From the NCBI RefSeq assembly GCF_016411865.1, contig NZ_JAEKJA010000001.1, positions 248,001-312,000 on the forward strand: a DNA stretch of 64,000 nucleotides. The letters are read 5' to 3'. Source of the stretch: Acuticoccus mangrovi (lineage in GTDB: Bacteria; Pseudomonadota; Alphaproteobacteria; Rhizobiales; Amorphaceae). A program made the position numbers and the translations under genes. The notes beneath the pieces are model-generated. The model was not told the origin of the DNA, made no database searches, and was given only the letters and a program-made list of their open reading frames with translations. Shown in pieces: positions 43,467-52,520 of the stretch; within the stretch, counting starts at the first letter, position 1, and each line of letters begins with the position of its first letter.

Positions 43467-44225
43467 ATGACACAGAAGATCGCGCTCATTACCGGTGGCA
43501 GCCGCGGGCTTGGCCGCAACGCCGCGCTCCATCTCGCCAGGCACGGCGTCGACGTGATCCTCACCTACAACAGCCGCGCCGACGAGGCCGAGGCTGCCGT
43601 CGCCGAGGTGGAGGCGGCGGGCGCCCGCGCCGTCGCGCTTCAGCTCAACACCGGCGACACCAGCACCTTCCCCGCCTTCGTGGCGACGCTGAAGGAGACG
43701 CTCGAGGCCACCTTCGGCCGCGACACCATCGACTTCCTGGTGAACAACGCCGGCACCGGCCTCCACAAGACCTTCGCCGAGACCACCGAGGCCGAATTCG
43801 ACGTCTTGATGAACATCCACCTCAAGGGCGTGTTCTTCCTCACCCAGGCGCTGTTGCCCGTGATCGTCGACGGTGGGCGCATCGTGAACCTTTCCACCGG
43901 GCTCACCCGCTTCACGCTGGGCGTCTACGCCGCCTATGCCTCGATGAAGGGCGCCGTCGAGGTTCTGACGCGCTACCTCGCGAGGGAGCTCGGCCCGCGC
44001 GGGATCACGGTGAACGCCATCGCCCCCGGCGCCACCGCCACCGACTTCGCGGGCGGTGCGGTGCGCGACAACCCCGCCGTCAATCAGATGGTGAAGGAGG
44101 CCACCGCAATGGGCCGCGTCGGTCAGCCGGACGACATCGGTGGCGCCATCGCGAGCCTCCTCACCGGCGAGAATGGCTGGGTGACGGGTCAGCGCATCGA
44201 GGCGTCCGGCGGTCAGTCGCTCTGA
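43467..44225 (+). CDS. Short-chain dehydrogenase/reductase, divergent from araC
   Basis: A 252-residue SDR: ITGGSRGLGRNAALHLA at the N-terminus, NNAG, catalytic Ser in NLSTGL, YASMK (Tyr and Lys) and PGATATDFAGG at the substrate lid. Start ATG 43467 behind GAGGAG. NADPH preference is suggested by YNSRADE after the second strand. Control by the AraC protein 150 bases away is likely; substrate probably an aldehyde or ketone. Confidence 0.9.
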   Translation: MTQKIALITGGSRGLGRNAALHLARHGVDVILTYNSRADEAEAAVAEVEAAGARAVALQLNTGDTSTFPAFVATLKETLEATFGRDTIDFLVNNAGTGLHKTFAETTEAEFDVLMNIHLKGVFFLTQALLPVIVDGGRIVNLSTGLTRFTLGVYAAYASMKGAVEVLTRYLARELGPRGITVNAIAPGATATDFAGGAVRDNPAVNQMVKEATAMGRVGQPDDIGGAIASLLTGENGWVTGQRIEASGGQSL

Positions 44226-44291
44226 TCGGGAGCCGGCGGCGGGCTGTCGGAGCGGAAGCGGACGCGCTAGCCTCTCCCATCGGAGGTGGCG

Positions 44292-45386
44292 ATGCGCGTT
44301 GTGATCTGCGGCGGCGGTATCATCGGGGCGGCGACGGCCTACTACCTCGCCGCCCGCGGGATCGGGGCGACCATCGTGGAGCGGACCGCTCTCGCGGCCG
44401 CGGCGTCCGGTAAATCCGGCGGCTTCCTGGCGCGCGACTGGTGCGAGGGGACGCCCGTCGCCCCGCTCGCCCGCCGCAGCTTCGATCTTCATGCCGAGCT
44501 TGCGAATGCGCTCGGCGGTGGGCGGTGGGGCTACCGCGCCCTCGACACCTACGCCGGCGCGGACCCCGGCGGCGCGGCCGCGGGCGAGCCCCAACTCGCC
44601 TGGATCGCCCCGCAGGTGCGCCTGGAGGGGCGGATCGGCACCCCGGCGACCACCCGCCAGGTGCATCCGCGCCGGCTGACCGAAGCGCTCGCCGAAGCCG
44701 CCTGCGCCCGCGGCACCCGCATCGTGACGGCGACCGTCGCGGGGATCGCGACGCAGGACGGCGCCGTCCGCGGCGTCGACCTCGCCGACGGGCAGAGGCT
44801 CCCCGCCGACAAGGTGGTGGTGGCGATGGGGCCCTGGTCCATCCTCCTCGCCGGCTCGCTGCCGCTTCCGGCCGTCTACGGCATCAAGGGGCACAGCCTG
44901 GTGTTCGATACGGGCGATCAGGTGCCGCCCGAGGCGCTGTTCCTCGAAGCGCGGGAGGCGGGCGGCGGCGTCGAGACGCCGGAAATCTTTCCCCGCCCCG
45001 ACGGCACCACCTATATCTGCGCTCTCTCCAGCGACGCGCCGCTCCCCGTCGACCCAGCCGCGGTCGATGGTGACGAGGGGGCGTTCGACCGCCTCCACGC
45101 GATCTGCTGCCAGCTGTCGCCGGTGTTGGCGCGGGCGAAGGTGCTGGCGCGGCAAGCGTGCCACCGTCCGGTCGCCGTGGACGGGCTGCCGCTGATCGGT
45201 CCGGTCCCGGGCGTCGAGGGCGCTTACCTCGCCACCGCCCACAGCGTCTGGGGCATCCTGAACGGCCCGGCGACGGGCGAGGCGATGGCGGCGCTCCTCG
45301 TGGACGAGGCCCCCGCCGTCAACCTCGCCGCCTTCGATCCCGGGCGGCTGCGGCCCCTCGACCTCTCGGAGATCACGACGCGTTGA
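44292..45386 (+). CDS. FAD-dependent oxidoreductase (DAO family)
   Basis: A 364-residue flavoprotein of the D-amino-acid-oxidase fold. The FAD site GGGIIGAATAYYLAARG (about 9-25), SGKSGGF and the C-terminal AHSVWGILNGPATGE segment are present. It would oxidise an amino acid or amine. ATG at 44292 follows CGGAGGTG. No second subunit is present. It stands between the SDR and a region of strong hairpins at 45465-45521. Confidence 0.87.
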   Translation: MRVVICGGGIIGAATAYYLAARGIGATIVERTALAAAASGKSGGFLARDWCEGTPVAPLARRSFDLHAELANALGGGRWGYRALDTYAGADPGGAAAGEPQLAWIAPQVRLEGRIGTPATTRQVHPRRLTEALAEAACARGTRIVTATVAGIATQDGAVRGVDLADGQRLPADKVVVAMGPWSILLAGSLPLPAVYGIKGHSLVFDTGDQVPPEALFLEAREAGGGVETPEIFPRPDGTTYICALSSDAPLPVDPAAVDGDEGAFDRLHAICCQLSPVLARAKVLARQACHRPVAVDGLPLIGPVPGVEGAYLATAHSVWGILNGPATGEAMAALLVDEAPAVNLAAFDPGRLRPLDLSEITTR

Positions 45387-45464
45387 GCGCGGCACGACGC
45401 CGCTAGAATGCGTTTAGGAACAGTGGAGCCGGCTTTTCGCTCGGAACGCGCGCCGACAAGGAAA

Positions 45465-45521
45465 CTGGAGCCGGTGCGATGAACGCGAGTTCATTGAGCC
45501 GGCTCCAGGTTGATCCAACCT
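45465..45521. repeat. Nested hairpins in a convergent gap
   Basis: CTGGAGCCGG (45465-45474) pairs with CCGGCTCCAG (45499-45508); inside, ATGAAC (45479-45484) pairs with GTTCAT (45489-45494) across a GCGA tetraloop, with 4-base internal loops on both sides. A second hairpin AGGTTG-atc-CAACCT (45507-45521) overlaps the first by two bases, so the two stems compete. The 149-base gap has no gene. Could serve as a bidirectional terminator or be a mobile palindromic element. Confidence 0.8.
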
Positions 45522-45535
45522 GAGCGGCAAGCGCG

Positions 45536-45730
45536 CTAGAAGCGGAAGACGCTGTTGGCGGCTTCGCGCGTCTCGTCCTTGGTGCGCATCTCCGTGTCGA
45601 TCCGCTCCGCCTCGGCGAGGCAGGCGGCCTTCAGCTCGGCAAGCTCGCGTACCGACAGGCGGGACAGGTCGTCGCCCAAGGTGTGGGACTGTGTACCTGG
45701 GGCTTTTCCCGCGAGGGGCTCATCGTCCAT
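45536..45730 (-). CDS. DUF1192 protein
   Basis: A 64-residue protein of the alphaproteobacterial DUF1192 family: DDLSRLSVRELAELKAACLAEAERIDTEM, ending in AANSVFRF. It is a short helical protein of unknown function. The ATG at 45730 is preceded by GGAGGTG and is preferred to the GTG at 45742. It is divergent from the quinone oxidoreductase gene at 45791, with 60 bases between. Confidence 0.85.
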   Translation of the reverse strand: MDDEPLAGKAPGTQSHTLGDDLSRLSVRELAELKAACLAEAERIDTEMRTKDETREAANSVFRF

Positions 45731-45790
45731 GGTCACCTCCATCCGTGCCGAAGCCTATCGTTTTCGGCACCAGAGTTCGAGGGGTCTGAA

Positions 45791-46780
45791 ATGACTATTG
45801 AAACCATGATGCGCGCCGTGACCGCTCCCGTGCCGGGCGGACCGGATGTGCTCGCCATCGACGATCATCCGACCCCAGCGCCCGGCCCCACCGAGTTGCT
45901 CGTGAAGGTGGCCGCCGCCGGCGTGAACCGTCCCGACTGCATTCAGCGCAGCGGCAACTATCCGCCCCCGCCGGGGGTCACGCCGATCCTCGGGCTGGAG
46001 TTCGCCGGCACGGTGGTCGCCGTCGGCCGCGCCGCGACGCGCTACAAGGTGGGCGACGAGGTGACCGCCCTCGTTCCCGGCGGCGGCTATGCCGAGTATT
46101 GCGCGGTCGACGAGGCGAACGCGCTACCCGTGCCCAAGGGCCTCAGCCTCGCGGAGGCGGCGGCGCTGCCCGAGACCTACTTCACCGTGTGGACCAACGT
46201 GTTCGACCGCGGCAAGCTGAAGGCCGGCGAGTGGTTCATGGTGCACGGCGGCACCTCCGGCATCGGCACCACCGCGATCCAGCTCGCCAAGCTCTTCGGC
46301 GCCAAGGTGATCGCGACGGCCGGCTCGCCGGAAAAGTGCGCCGCCTGCGAGGCGCTCGGCGCCGACCGGGCGGTCAACTACAACGCCGAGGACTTCGTGA
46401 GCGTCGCCAAGGAGGTGACCGGGAGCGGCGTGAACCTCACCCTCGACATGGTCGGCGGCGACTATGTGGAGCGGAACTGGAAGGCCGCCGCCGTCGAGGG
46501 GCGCATCGTGCAGATCGCGACGCTCAACGGGCCGTCGGAGGCGAATTTCAGCTACGTCATGCAGAAGCGGCTGGTGCATACGGGCTCGACGCTGAGAGCG
46601 CGCGACGTCGCCTTCAAGGCGGAGATCGCGGCCGCGCTCAAGGAGCACGTGTGGCCGCTCATCGAGGCCGGCAAGGTGAAGCCCGTGATGGATAGGAGCT
46701 TCGCCCTCGCCGACGCCGCCGAGGCCCATCGGCGCATGGAATCGAGCAAGCATATCGGCAAGATCGTCCTCACCGTCTGA
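45791..46780 (+). CDS. NAD(P)H quinone oxidoreductase (zinc-free MDR family, PIG3-like)
   Basis: A 329-residue medium-chain reductase lacking the catalytic zinc cysteines: RAVTAPVPGGPDVLAIDD, GVNRPDCIQRSGNYPPPPG, the NADPH site HGGTSGIGTTAIQLAKLFGAKV and TAGSPEKCAAC. It matches the PIG3/quinone-oxidoreductase type that reduces quinones or enones. In alphaproteobacteria this gene and the DUF1192 gene are often neighbours, as here. Confidence 0.92.
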   Translation: MTIETMMRAVTAPVPGGPDVLAIDDHPTPAPGPTELLVKVAAAGVNRPDCIQRSGNYPPPPGVTPILGLEFAGTVVAVGRAATRYKVGDEVTALVPGGGYAEYCAVDEANALPVPKGLSLAEAAALPETYFTVWTNVFDRGKLKAGEWFMVHGGTSGIGTTAIQLAKLFGAKVIATAGSPEKCAACEALGADRAVNYNAEDFVSVAKEVTGSGVNLTLDMVGGDYVERNWKAAAVEGRIVQIATLNGPSEANFSYVMQKRLVHTGSTLRARDVAFKAEIAAALKEHVWPLIEAGKVKPVMDRSFALADAAEAHRRMESSKHIGKIVLTV

Positions 46781-46929
46781 CGCCGCCGCACGCCGCCCGA
46801 TCGCGGCGGCGCGCGACCGTTCGGCCATGCCCTCGCCGGGACATCTTCGGGCCCGGCGGGGGCGTGTCGCCCGCTTTCCGCCCCTCCGATCGATGATCCC
46901 GGCAAAGCGGTGGGCAAGGCGGTTCGTGT

Positions 46930-46958
46930 TTGCGTCGCCGGCAGGGGAGGCCTATATC
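46930..46958 (+). promoter_or_regulatory. Candidate promoter of trcR
   Basis: TTGCGT (46930-46935) and TATATC (46953-46958) stand 17 bases apart, about 75 bases before the trcR start. Both hexamers match the sigma-70 consensus only in part. It lies in the 251-base gap after the quinone oxidoreductase, which shows no other gene. Confidence 0.4.
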
Positions 46959-47031
46959 TACCCCGTTCCCGAAAATCCCGTGACACGTCCCGGGTTCTCC
47001 CGCCTCTGGCGCGAGAGCACAAGGAGGATCC

Positions 47032-47763
47032 ATGCAAGCTGACCCCGATACGCCTTTGATGCCGAAGGCGACCGCCGTCTGGCTGGTGGACAACACTTCG
47101 CTCACTTTCGAGCAGATCGCGGCCTTCTGCCGGCTGCATCCGCTCGAGGTGGGCGCCATCGCCGACGGTGATGCGGCACAAGGCATCAAGGGCGCCGACC
47201 CGATCCAGACCGGGCAGCTGACCCGGCAGGAGATCGAGAAGGCCGAGGCCGACCCGGCCTATCGCCTCAAGCTGTCGAAACCGAAGACCATCGTTCCGGA
47301 GCTGAAGCGCAAGGGTCCGCGCTACACGCCGGTGTCGAAGCGCCAGGATCGGCCGAACGCCATCCTTTGGCTGCTGCGGCACCACCCGGAGATGAAGGAG
47401 TCGGCGATCATCCGTCTCGTCGGCACCACCAAGACGACGATCCACGCGATTCGCGACCGCACGCACTGGAACTCGGCCAACCTTCAGCCCGTCGACCCGG
47501 TGACGCTCGGTCTGTGCTCCCAGATCGACCTCGATCGCGAGGTGGATGTGGCGGCCCGCGAGGCGGGGATCACGCAGCCCACCGTCATCCCGGGCCTCGG
47601 CGAGCAGCCCGACGCGCTGATGCCGGTGGAGGAGAGCCTCGACGCCCAGGAGGAGGACGATCACCGCCGCTCCAACGAGCGCTACGACCCCGAGGCCGTG
47701 TTCTCCGGCCTCCAGGCCTGGAAGAAGGGCGAGCGGCACCACGACGAGGACGACGACGACTGA
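47032..47763 (+). CDS. trcR: Cell cycle regulator TrcR (DUF1013)
   Basis: A 243-residue protein matching DUF1013/TrcR throughout: MPKATAVWLVDNTSLTFEQIA, RQEIEKAEADPAYRLKL, GPRYTPVSKRQDRPNAILWL, KTTIHAIRDRTHWNS, and the acidic tail. It is a DNA-binding regulator restricted to Alphaproteobacteria and tied to the cell-cycle programme there. The start at 47032 follows AGGAGGATCC. The C-terminal Asp/His/Glu-rich end is typical of the family. A short GC hairpin follows at 47772. Confidence 0.93.
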   Translation: MQADPDTPLMPKATAVWLVDNTSLTFEQIAAFCRLHPLEVGAIADGDAAQGIKGADPIQTGQLTRQEIEKAEADPAYRLKLSKPKTIVPELKRKGPRYTPVSKRQDRPNAILWLLRHHPEMKESAIIRLVGTTKTTIHAIRDRTHWNSANLQPVDPVTLGLCSQIDLDREVDVAAREAGITQPTVIPGLGEQPDALMPVEESLDAQEEDDHRRSNERYDPEAVFSGLQAWKKGERHHDEDDDD

Positions 47764-47771
47764 GGCTTGCG

Positions 47772-47792
47772 GCGGGGCGCTGGTCGCCCCGC
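47772..47792. terminator. Probable bidirectional stem-loop terminator
   Basis: GCGGGGCG (47772-47779) and CGCCCCGC (47785-47792) form an 8-bp GC stem with a 5-base loop in the 63-base gap between the convergent trcR and MotB-like genes. No T-run follows on either strand, so efficiency is uncertain. Confidence 0.5.
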
Positions 47793-47826
47793 TCCGCCAC
47801 CCACACCGGCCGCCGCCGGTGATCGC

Positions 47827-48855
47827 TCAGCGCTGGGTGAGCTTCAGCTCGATGCGGCGGTTCTTCTCCAGCGCTTCGGGGCTGTCGCCCTCCACGAGCG
47901 GCTGGAACTCGCCGAAGCCCGCCGCCACCAGGCGGGACGGCGGCACCCCCTCGCTGATCAGATCTTGCACCACCGAGATGGCGCGGGCCGCCGACAACTC
48001 CCAGTTCGAGGCGTAGCGCCCGCCGCCCGACACGGGGCGGTTGTCGGTGTGACCGTCGACGCGCAGAACCCAGTCGATGTCGTCGGGGATCTCGGTGTCG
48101 AGCTGCTTCAGCTCGGCGGCGAGCTTGGCGAGCTCCTCCCGGCCGGCCGCGTTGAGCGAGGCCGAGCCCGTCGGAAACAGCACCTCCGACTGGAACACGA
48201 AGCGGTCGCCGACGACCTCGATGCCGGAGCGCTCGGCGAGGATGTCGCGCAGGCGGCCGAAGAAGTCGGAGCGGAAGCGGTTGAGGATCTGCACCCGCTG
48301 CGCCAGCGCCACGTTGAGGCGGCGGCCGAGGTCGGCGAGCTGCGTCTGGCTCTCTTCCCCGCGTGCCTCGGAGGCTTCCAGCGCCTCCTCGAGCGCGGCG
48401 ATCTGGCGGCGTAGAGCGCGGAGCTGCTGGTTGAGGAGGGCGACGCGCGAGAGGGCGTCGGAGCCGAGATCCTTCTCGCTCTCGAGGCGGGCGCGCAGGC
48501 TGGCGATCTCCTCGTTGACCGCCTCCGAATTCTCCGTCTCGCCGGCGAGCTGGCCGCGAAGCTGGTCGCGCTGGGCCATCAGCGCATCGAGGCTCGCCTG
48601 CATCTCCGTCACCTCGTCGGCCTGCTCGCTGCTGCCGGCGCGCTCGAGCGCCAGGAGCTGCGACAGCTCCGCGATCTGCGCGTTGAGCCGCTCCAGCGCG
48701 CTCTCACGGCCGGACAGCTCCTGGCTCAGGAAGAACTGCGCCAGCATGAACAGCGACAACAGGAAGATGATGACGAGGAGCAGCGTCGCCATCGCGTCGA
48801 CGAAGCCGGGCCAATAGTCGGCGCGGACCTCGCGGCGGCGGGATCGGAGCGGCAT
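47827..48855 (-). CDS. MotB/OmpA-type peptidoglycan-binding protein
   Basis: A 342-residue inner-membrane protein: one N-terminal helix with Asp20 (WPGFVDAMATLLLVIIFLLS), which resembles the proton-relay Asp of MotB, a long coiled-coil region (45-195), and a C-terminal OmpA/MotB domain with DGHTDNRPV and NRRIELKL. It is the anchor partner of the MotA/ExbB-like protein encoded just upstream (16 bases). Such pairs in alphaproteobacteria use proton flow for an unspecified envelope task; no flagellar genes are near. Confidence 0.85.
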   Translation of the reverse strand: MPLRSRRREVRADYWPGFVDAMATLLLVIIFLLSLFMLAQFFLSQELSGRESALERLNAQIAELSQLLALERAGSSEQADEVTEMQASLDALMAQRDQLRGQLAGETENSEAVNEEIASLRARLESEKDLGSDALSRVALLNQQLRALRRQIAALEEALEASEARGEESQTQLADLGRRLNVALAQRVQILNRFRSDFFGRLRDILAERSGIEVVGDRFVFQSEVLFPTGSASLNAAGREELAKLAAELKQLDTEIPDDIDWVLRVDGHTDNRPVSGGGRYASNWELSAARAISVVQDLISEGVPPSRLVAAGFGEFQPLVEGDSPEALEKNRRIELKLTQR

Positions 48856-48871
48856 CGGACTCCCTCCCGCG

Positions 48872-49882
48872 TCAGGCGCGCTCGTCCTGCTCGAGCGCGC
48901 GATTGAGGCGGATCAGAAGCTCTTCGACGCGCTCGTTCTGGGCGGCCTGAGCCTCGGCCCAGTCGATCAGCACCTTCTGCTCCCGCCGCACATTCTTCAC
49001 GATCGCCTGGATGCCTTCGGCAAGGCTCGCCATCGCCTTCACCTGGGCGCGGTCGCCGCCGTTCGCCGCCGCCCCGTTCTCCACGGTCTCGGCGAGGAGG
49101 TCGGCGAGGCGGTCCACCGAGCGCTGCAGCTCCACCGTGGCCTGGGCGGCGCCGGCGGCCACCTCCACGTCGTCGACGATGTCGGTGAGGGTGGAGAGCC
49201 AGTCCTCGAGCTCGGTGTAGAAGCGGTTCTGCGCCTGGCCGGCCTGGAGGTCGAGGAAGCCCACGATCAGCGATCCGGTGAGGCCGAAGAGGGAGGACGA
49301 GAACGCCGTTCCCATACCGCCGAGAGGGGCCTGGAGGCCGGCCTTGAGGTCCTGGAAGATCACCGCCGAATCGCCCGACGACACGTCGAGCGACTGGATG
49401 GTGGCGCCGACCGAGCTCACCGTCTGGAGGAGGCCGTAGAAGGTGCCGAGCAGCCCGAGGAACACCAGGAGACCGATGAGATAGCGCAGGATGTCGCGCT
49501 GCTCGTCGAGCCGCGTGCCGACGGTGTCGAGGATCGAGCGCATGGTGACGGCGCTCATCACGGTGTCGTTGACGCCGTCGCGCATCAGGGTGGCCATCGG
49601 CGCGAGGAGGCGTGGCTGGCGCCGGGCGACGGCGCCGGAGCGATAGCGGTTGACCCAGGCGACCTCGCGGAAGAGGCGCGTCACCATCACCACCGCGAGC
49701 AACACGCCGATGAGGCCGACGCCGATGATGAGGCCGTTGAGGATGGGGTTCGCCATGAAGGCGTCCGCCACCGTGACGATCTGAATGAAGATCAGAAACG
49801 CCACGAGGATGACGAACAGCACCATCCGCCAGAGATAGACCTGGGGGTAGGTCAGCCGATAGGGATCACGGTTGCGCGCCAT
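48872..49882 (-). CDS. MotA/TolQ/ExbB-family membrane protein
   Basis: A 336-residue inner-membrane protein; ATG at 49882 gives MARNRDPYRLTYPQ, the longer frame to 49972 is not supported. Two N-terminal helices, then LIGLLVFLGLLGTFYGLLQTVSSVG and GMGTAFSSSLFGLTGSLIVGFLDL, which are the pore-lining helices of this family. A cytoplasmic helical tail follows. It forms a proton channel with the MotB-like partner downstream. Confidence 0.87.
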   Translation of the reverse strand: MARNRDPYRLTYPQVYLWRMVLFVILVAFLIFIQIVTVADAFMANPILNGLIIGVGLIGVLLAVVMVTRLFREVAWVNRYRSGAVARRQPRLLAPMATLMRDGVNDTVMSAVTMRSILDTVGTRLDEQRDILRYLIGLLVFLGLLGTFYGLLQTVSSVGATIQSLDVSSGDSAVIFQDLKAGLQAPLGGMGTAFSSSLFGLTGSLIVGFLDLQAGQAQNRFYTELEDWLSTLTDIVDDVEVAAGAAQATVELQRSVDRLADLLAETVENGAAANGGDRAQVKAMASLAEGIQAIVKNVRREQKVLIDWAEAQAAQNERVEELLIRLNRALEQDERA

Positions 49883-49998
49883 GGGTCCAGCTTTAGCCGA
49901 TGTTGGCCGGCAGGGGAACGCGGCATGCCGCAGCGCCCGGCCGGGCCGGAGCGCCACACTGGACCTCTCCACATGAACGAGGGCTTAGCGCCGACCCG

Positions 49999-51633
49999 TC
50001 AGGCCGCCTGATGGCGCACCGGCGGGCGCGGCGCGGCGGCGATCAGCTCGGCGGTGTAGGGGTGGGAGGGGTGCTCCATCACCTCCTCGGCGGTGCCGGC
50101 CTCCACCACCTCGCCGTCGCGCATCACCACCACGCGGTCGCACAGGAGGCGGACGACGTGGAGGTCGTGGCTGACGAAGAGATAGCTCATGCCGAGCTTC
50201 GCCCGAAGGTCGGCGAGGAGGTTCAGGACGACGGCCTGGATCGACACGTCGAGCGCGGCGGTGGGCTCGTCGAGGATGAGGAAGCGCGGGTTGACGGCGA
50301 TCGCGCGGGCGATGCCGACGCGCGCCTTCTGCCCGCCGGAGAGCTGGTGGGGGAAGCGGTCGAGGAGGTGGCGCGGCAGGCCGACGAGGTCGGCGAGCTC
50401 GCGCACCCGGTCGATCCGCGCGCGGGAGGAGAGCTTGGCGAGGCGGCGGAGCGGCTCCTCGATGGATCGCTCGGCGGAGTGGCGCGGGTTGAGGCTGTCG
50501 GTCGCGTCCTGGAACACCATCTGGATCGAGGCGCGGCGCGGATCGCGGGCGAAGGCCTTGGCGGGCGTCTTCGCGAGGTCCTCGCCGGCGAACATGATGT
50601 GCCCCGACGTCGGGTCGAGGAGGCGCACCACCATCGAGGAGGTGGTGGACTTGCCGCAGCCCGATTCACCCACGAGCCCCACCGTCTCGCCGTCGTGGAC
50701 GGTGAACGACACGCCCTTTACGGCATGGACCGGGCCGGACTTTCCCTCGAATGTCTTGACGAGGTCCTGGACGCGCAGGAGCGGTTCCGGGCTCGGCGTG
50801 TGGGTGAGCTCGGGCGTGCGCACCTCGGCCGGCAGCAGGCTGCGGATCGAGGCGCCGTCGCGCGGGGTCGCGTCCACCAGGCGGCGCGTATAGGCGTGCC
50901 GCGGCGCGGTGAAGACGTCGACGGAGCGGCCGGTCTCCACCACCTCGCCGTCCTTCATCACCGCGATCCGGTCGCAATATTGGGCGGCGAGGCCGAGGTC
51001 GTGGGTGATCACGATGGCGCTCATGCCGCGCTCGCGGATGAGCTGCGAGACGAGATCCATCACCGCCTTCTGGGTGGTGATGTCGAGGCCGGTGGTGGGC
51101 TCGTCGGCGATCAGCAGGCGCGGGTCGCACGCGAGGGCGAGCGCGATGACGATGCGCTGGCACATGCCGCCGGAGAGCTCGAACGGGTAGGCGTCGTAGC
51201 GCTTGGCGGCGTCGCGGATTTTCACCGCCTCCATCGCCTCGATGGCCTTGGCGCGGGCGGTGCCGCGCGTCGCCCGGTTGTGGCGGCGCAGCACGTCCTC
51301 GATCTGATGGCCGACCTTGCGGATCGGGTTCAGCGCCGACCGCGGGTTCTGGAAGATCATCGAGATCTCGCGGCCGCGGATATCGGCCATCTGCCGCTCC
51401 GGGGCATGGCGCAGATCGATGCCGCCATAGACGATGTCGCCGGCGCGGATCGAGCCGCCGGCGTCGAGGATGCGCAGCAGCGCGTAGGAGGTCACGGACT
51501 TGCCGGAGCCCGATTCGCCGACGATGCCGAGCGTCTCGCCGGCCTCGACGTGGAGGTCGATGCCGCGCACCGCCTCGACGGGCCCGCGGCGGGTGCGGAA
51601 GACGACTTTGAGGTCCTTGACCGAAAGCAGCAT
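49999..51633 (-). CDS. Dipeptide/oligopeptide ABC transporter, fused double ATP-binding protein (DppDF-like)
   Basis: A 544-residue fusion of two ATPases. Unit 1: Walker A GESGSGKS (39-46), signature LSGGM (153-157), a GM instead of GQ, and IADEP. Unit 2: GESGCGKS (322-329), LSGGQ (431-435), ILDEP. The linked DppD-DppF form is common in Rhizobiales-type transporters. It powers the DppBC-like permeases. The ATG at 51633 is the first sensible start, 12 bases from the permease stop. Confidence 0.92.
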   Translation of the reverse strand: MLLSVKDLKVVFRTRRGPVEAVRGIDLHVEAGETLGIVGESGSGKSVTSYALLRILDAGGSIRAGDIVYGGIDLRHAPERQMADIRGREISMIFQNPRSALNPIRKVGHQIEDVLRRHNRATRGTARAKAIEAMEAVKIRDAAKRYDAYPFELSGGMCQRIVIALALACDPRLLIADEPTTGLDITTQKAVMDLVSQLIRERGMSAIVITHDLGLAAQYCDRIAVMKDGEVVETGRSVDVFTAPRHAYTRRLVDATPRDGASIRSLLPAEVRTPELTHTPSPEPLLRVQDLVKTFEGKSGPVHAVKGVSFTVHDGETVGLVGESGCGKSTTSSMVVRLLDPTSGHIMFAGEDLAKTPAKAFARDPRRASIQMVFQDATDSLNPRHSAERSIEEPLRRLAKLSSRARIDRVRELADLVGLPRHLLDRFPHQLSGGQKARVGIARAIAVNPRFLILDEPTAALDVSIQAVVLNLLADLRAKLGMSYLFVSHDLHVVRLLCDRVVVMRDGEVVEAGTAEEVMEHPSHPYTAELIAAAPRPPVRHQAA

Positions 51634-51644
51634 CGCCAAGGCCC

Positions 51645-52520
51645 TCAGGTGCGCCGGCGCGGGTCGACCATGTCGCGCAGCCCGTCGCCGAGAAGGTTGA
51701 AGGTGAACACTGCGAGGACGAGCGCCATGCCGGGGAAGAGGGCGACCCACCACTCGCCGGAGACGATGAAGTTGGCGCCCTCGGCGACCATGATGCCCCA
51801 CTCGGCGGTGGGCGGGCGCACGCCGAGGCCGATGAAGGAGAGGCCGGCGGCGTTGAGGATCGCCCAGCCGAGATTGAGCGAGACCTGCACCATCATCGGC
51901 GGCAGCGCGTTGGGGAAGATGTGGAGGGCGAGGACGCGCGCGTCGGAGTTGCCGGAGAGCTTGGCGGCGAGGGCGAAGCCGGCGTTGCGGCGAATGTTCA
52001 CCTCTGCGCGCACCAGGCGAGCGTAGAAGGGCAGGTTGATGATGGCGGTGGCGTAGACGATGTTTTCCACCGTGTTGCCCATGGCCGCCACGATGCCCAT
52101 GGCGAGCACGAAGAGGGGGAAGGCCATGATGGTGTCGAGGCAGCGCGACAACCCGGCGTCGACCCAGCCGCCCCAGTAGCCGGCGACAGCGCCGAGGACA
52201 GAGCCGGCGATGAAGGAGAGGGCCACCGCCGCCACCGAGATGGTGAGATCGAGCCGGGTCGCGACGATCACGCGCGAGAGGATGTCGCGGCCGAGATTGT
52301 CGGTCCCGAACCAGTGGTCCCAAGACGGGGGCTCGAGCGCACGCGATGCGTTGGAGGCGAGCGGATCGTAGGGAGCGAGCATCGGGCCGAAGAAGGCGAG
52401 CACGATCAGCAGCGCGAACATCAGGAAGGCGACGAGCGTCACCGGGTTGTCGCGCAGCACGTAGCCGATGTGGCCGAGCGTCGACTGGCGGGCGGGAGCG
52501 GGGGCGGTCGCGTCGCTCAT
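51645..52520 (-). CDS. Peptide ABC transporter permease, DppC-like
   Basis: A 291-residue permease with a long N-terminal segment then six membrane helices. Landmarks: HWFGTDNLGRDILSRVIVATR, AYGLDLAVFLLA-like core VLGAVAGYWGGWVDAGLSRCL, and the EAA loop ... AALLSGNSDARVLALHIFPN. The ATG at 52520 shares its A with the DppB-like stop codon. It belongs to the DppABC(DF) transporter of this operon. Confidence 0.9.
   Translation of the reverse strand: MSDATAPAPARQSTLGHIGYVLRDNPVTLVAFLMFALLIVLAFFGPMLAPYDPLASNASRALEPPSWDHWFGTDNLGRDILSRVIVATRLDLTISVAAVALSFIAGSVLGAVAGYWGGWVDAGLSRCLDTIMAFPLFVLAMGIVAAMGNTVENIVYATAIINLPFYARLVRAEVNIRRNAGFALAAKLSGNSDARVLALHIFPNALPPMMVQVSLNLGWAILNAAGLSFIGLGVRPPTAEWGIMVAEGANFIVSGEWWVALFPGMALVLAVFTFNLLGDGLRDMVDPRRRT

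Noticed and set aside
47827-49882. MotA/MotB-like pair as a Zorya-type phage defence system
   Set aside because: Neighbours are trcR and a peptide transporter; no helicase or nuclease partner genes of Zorya are present.
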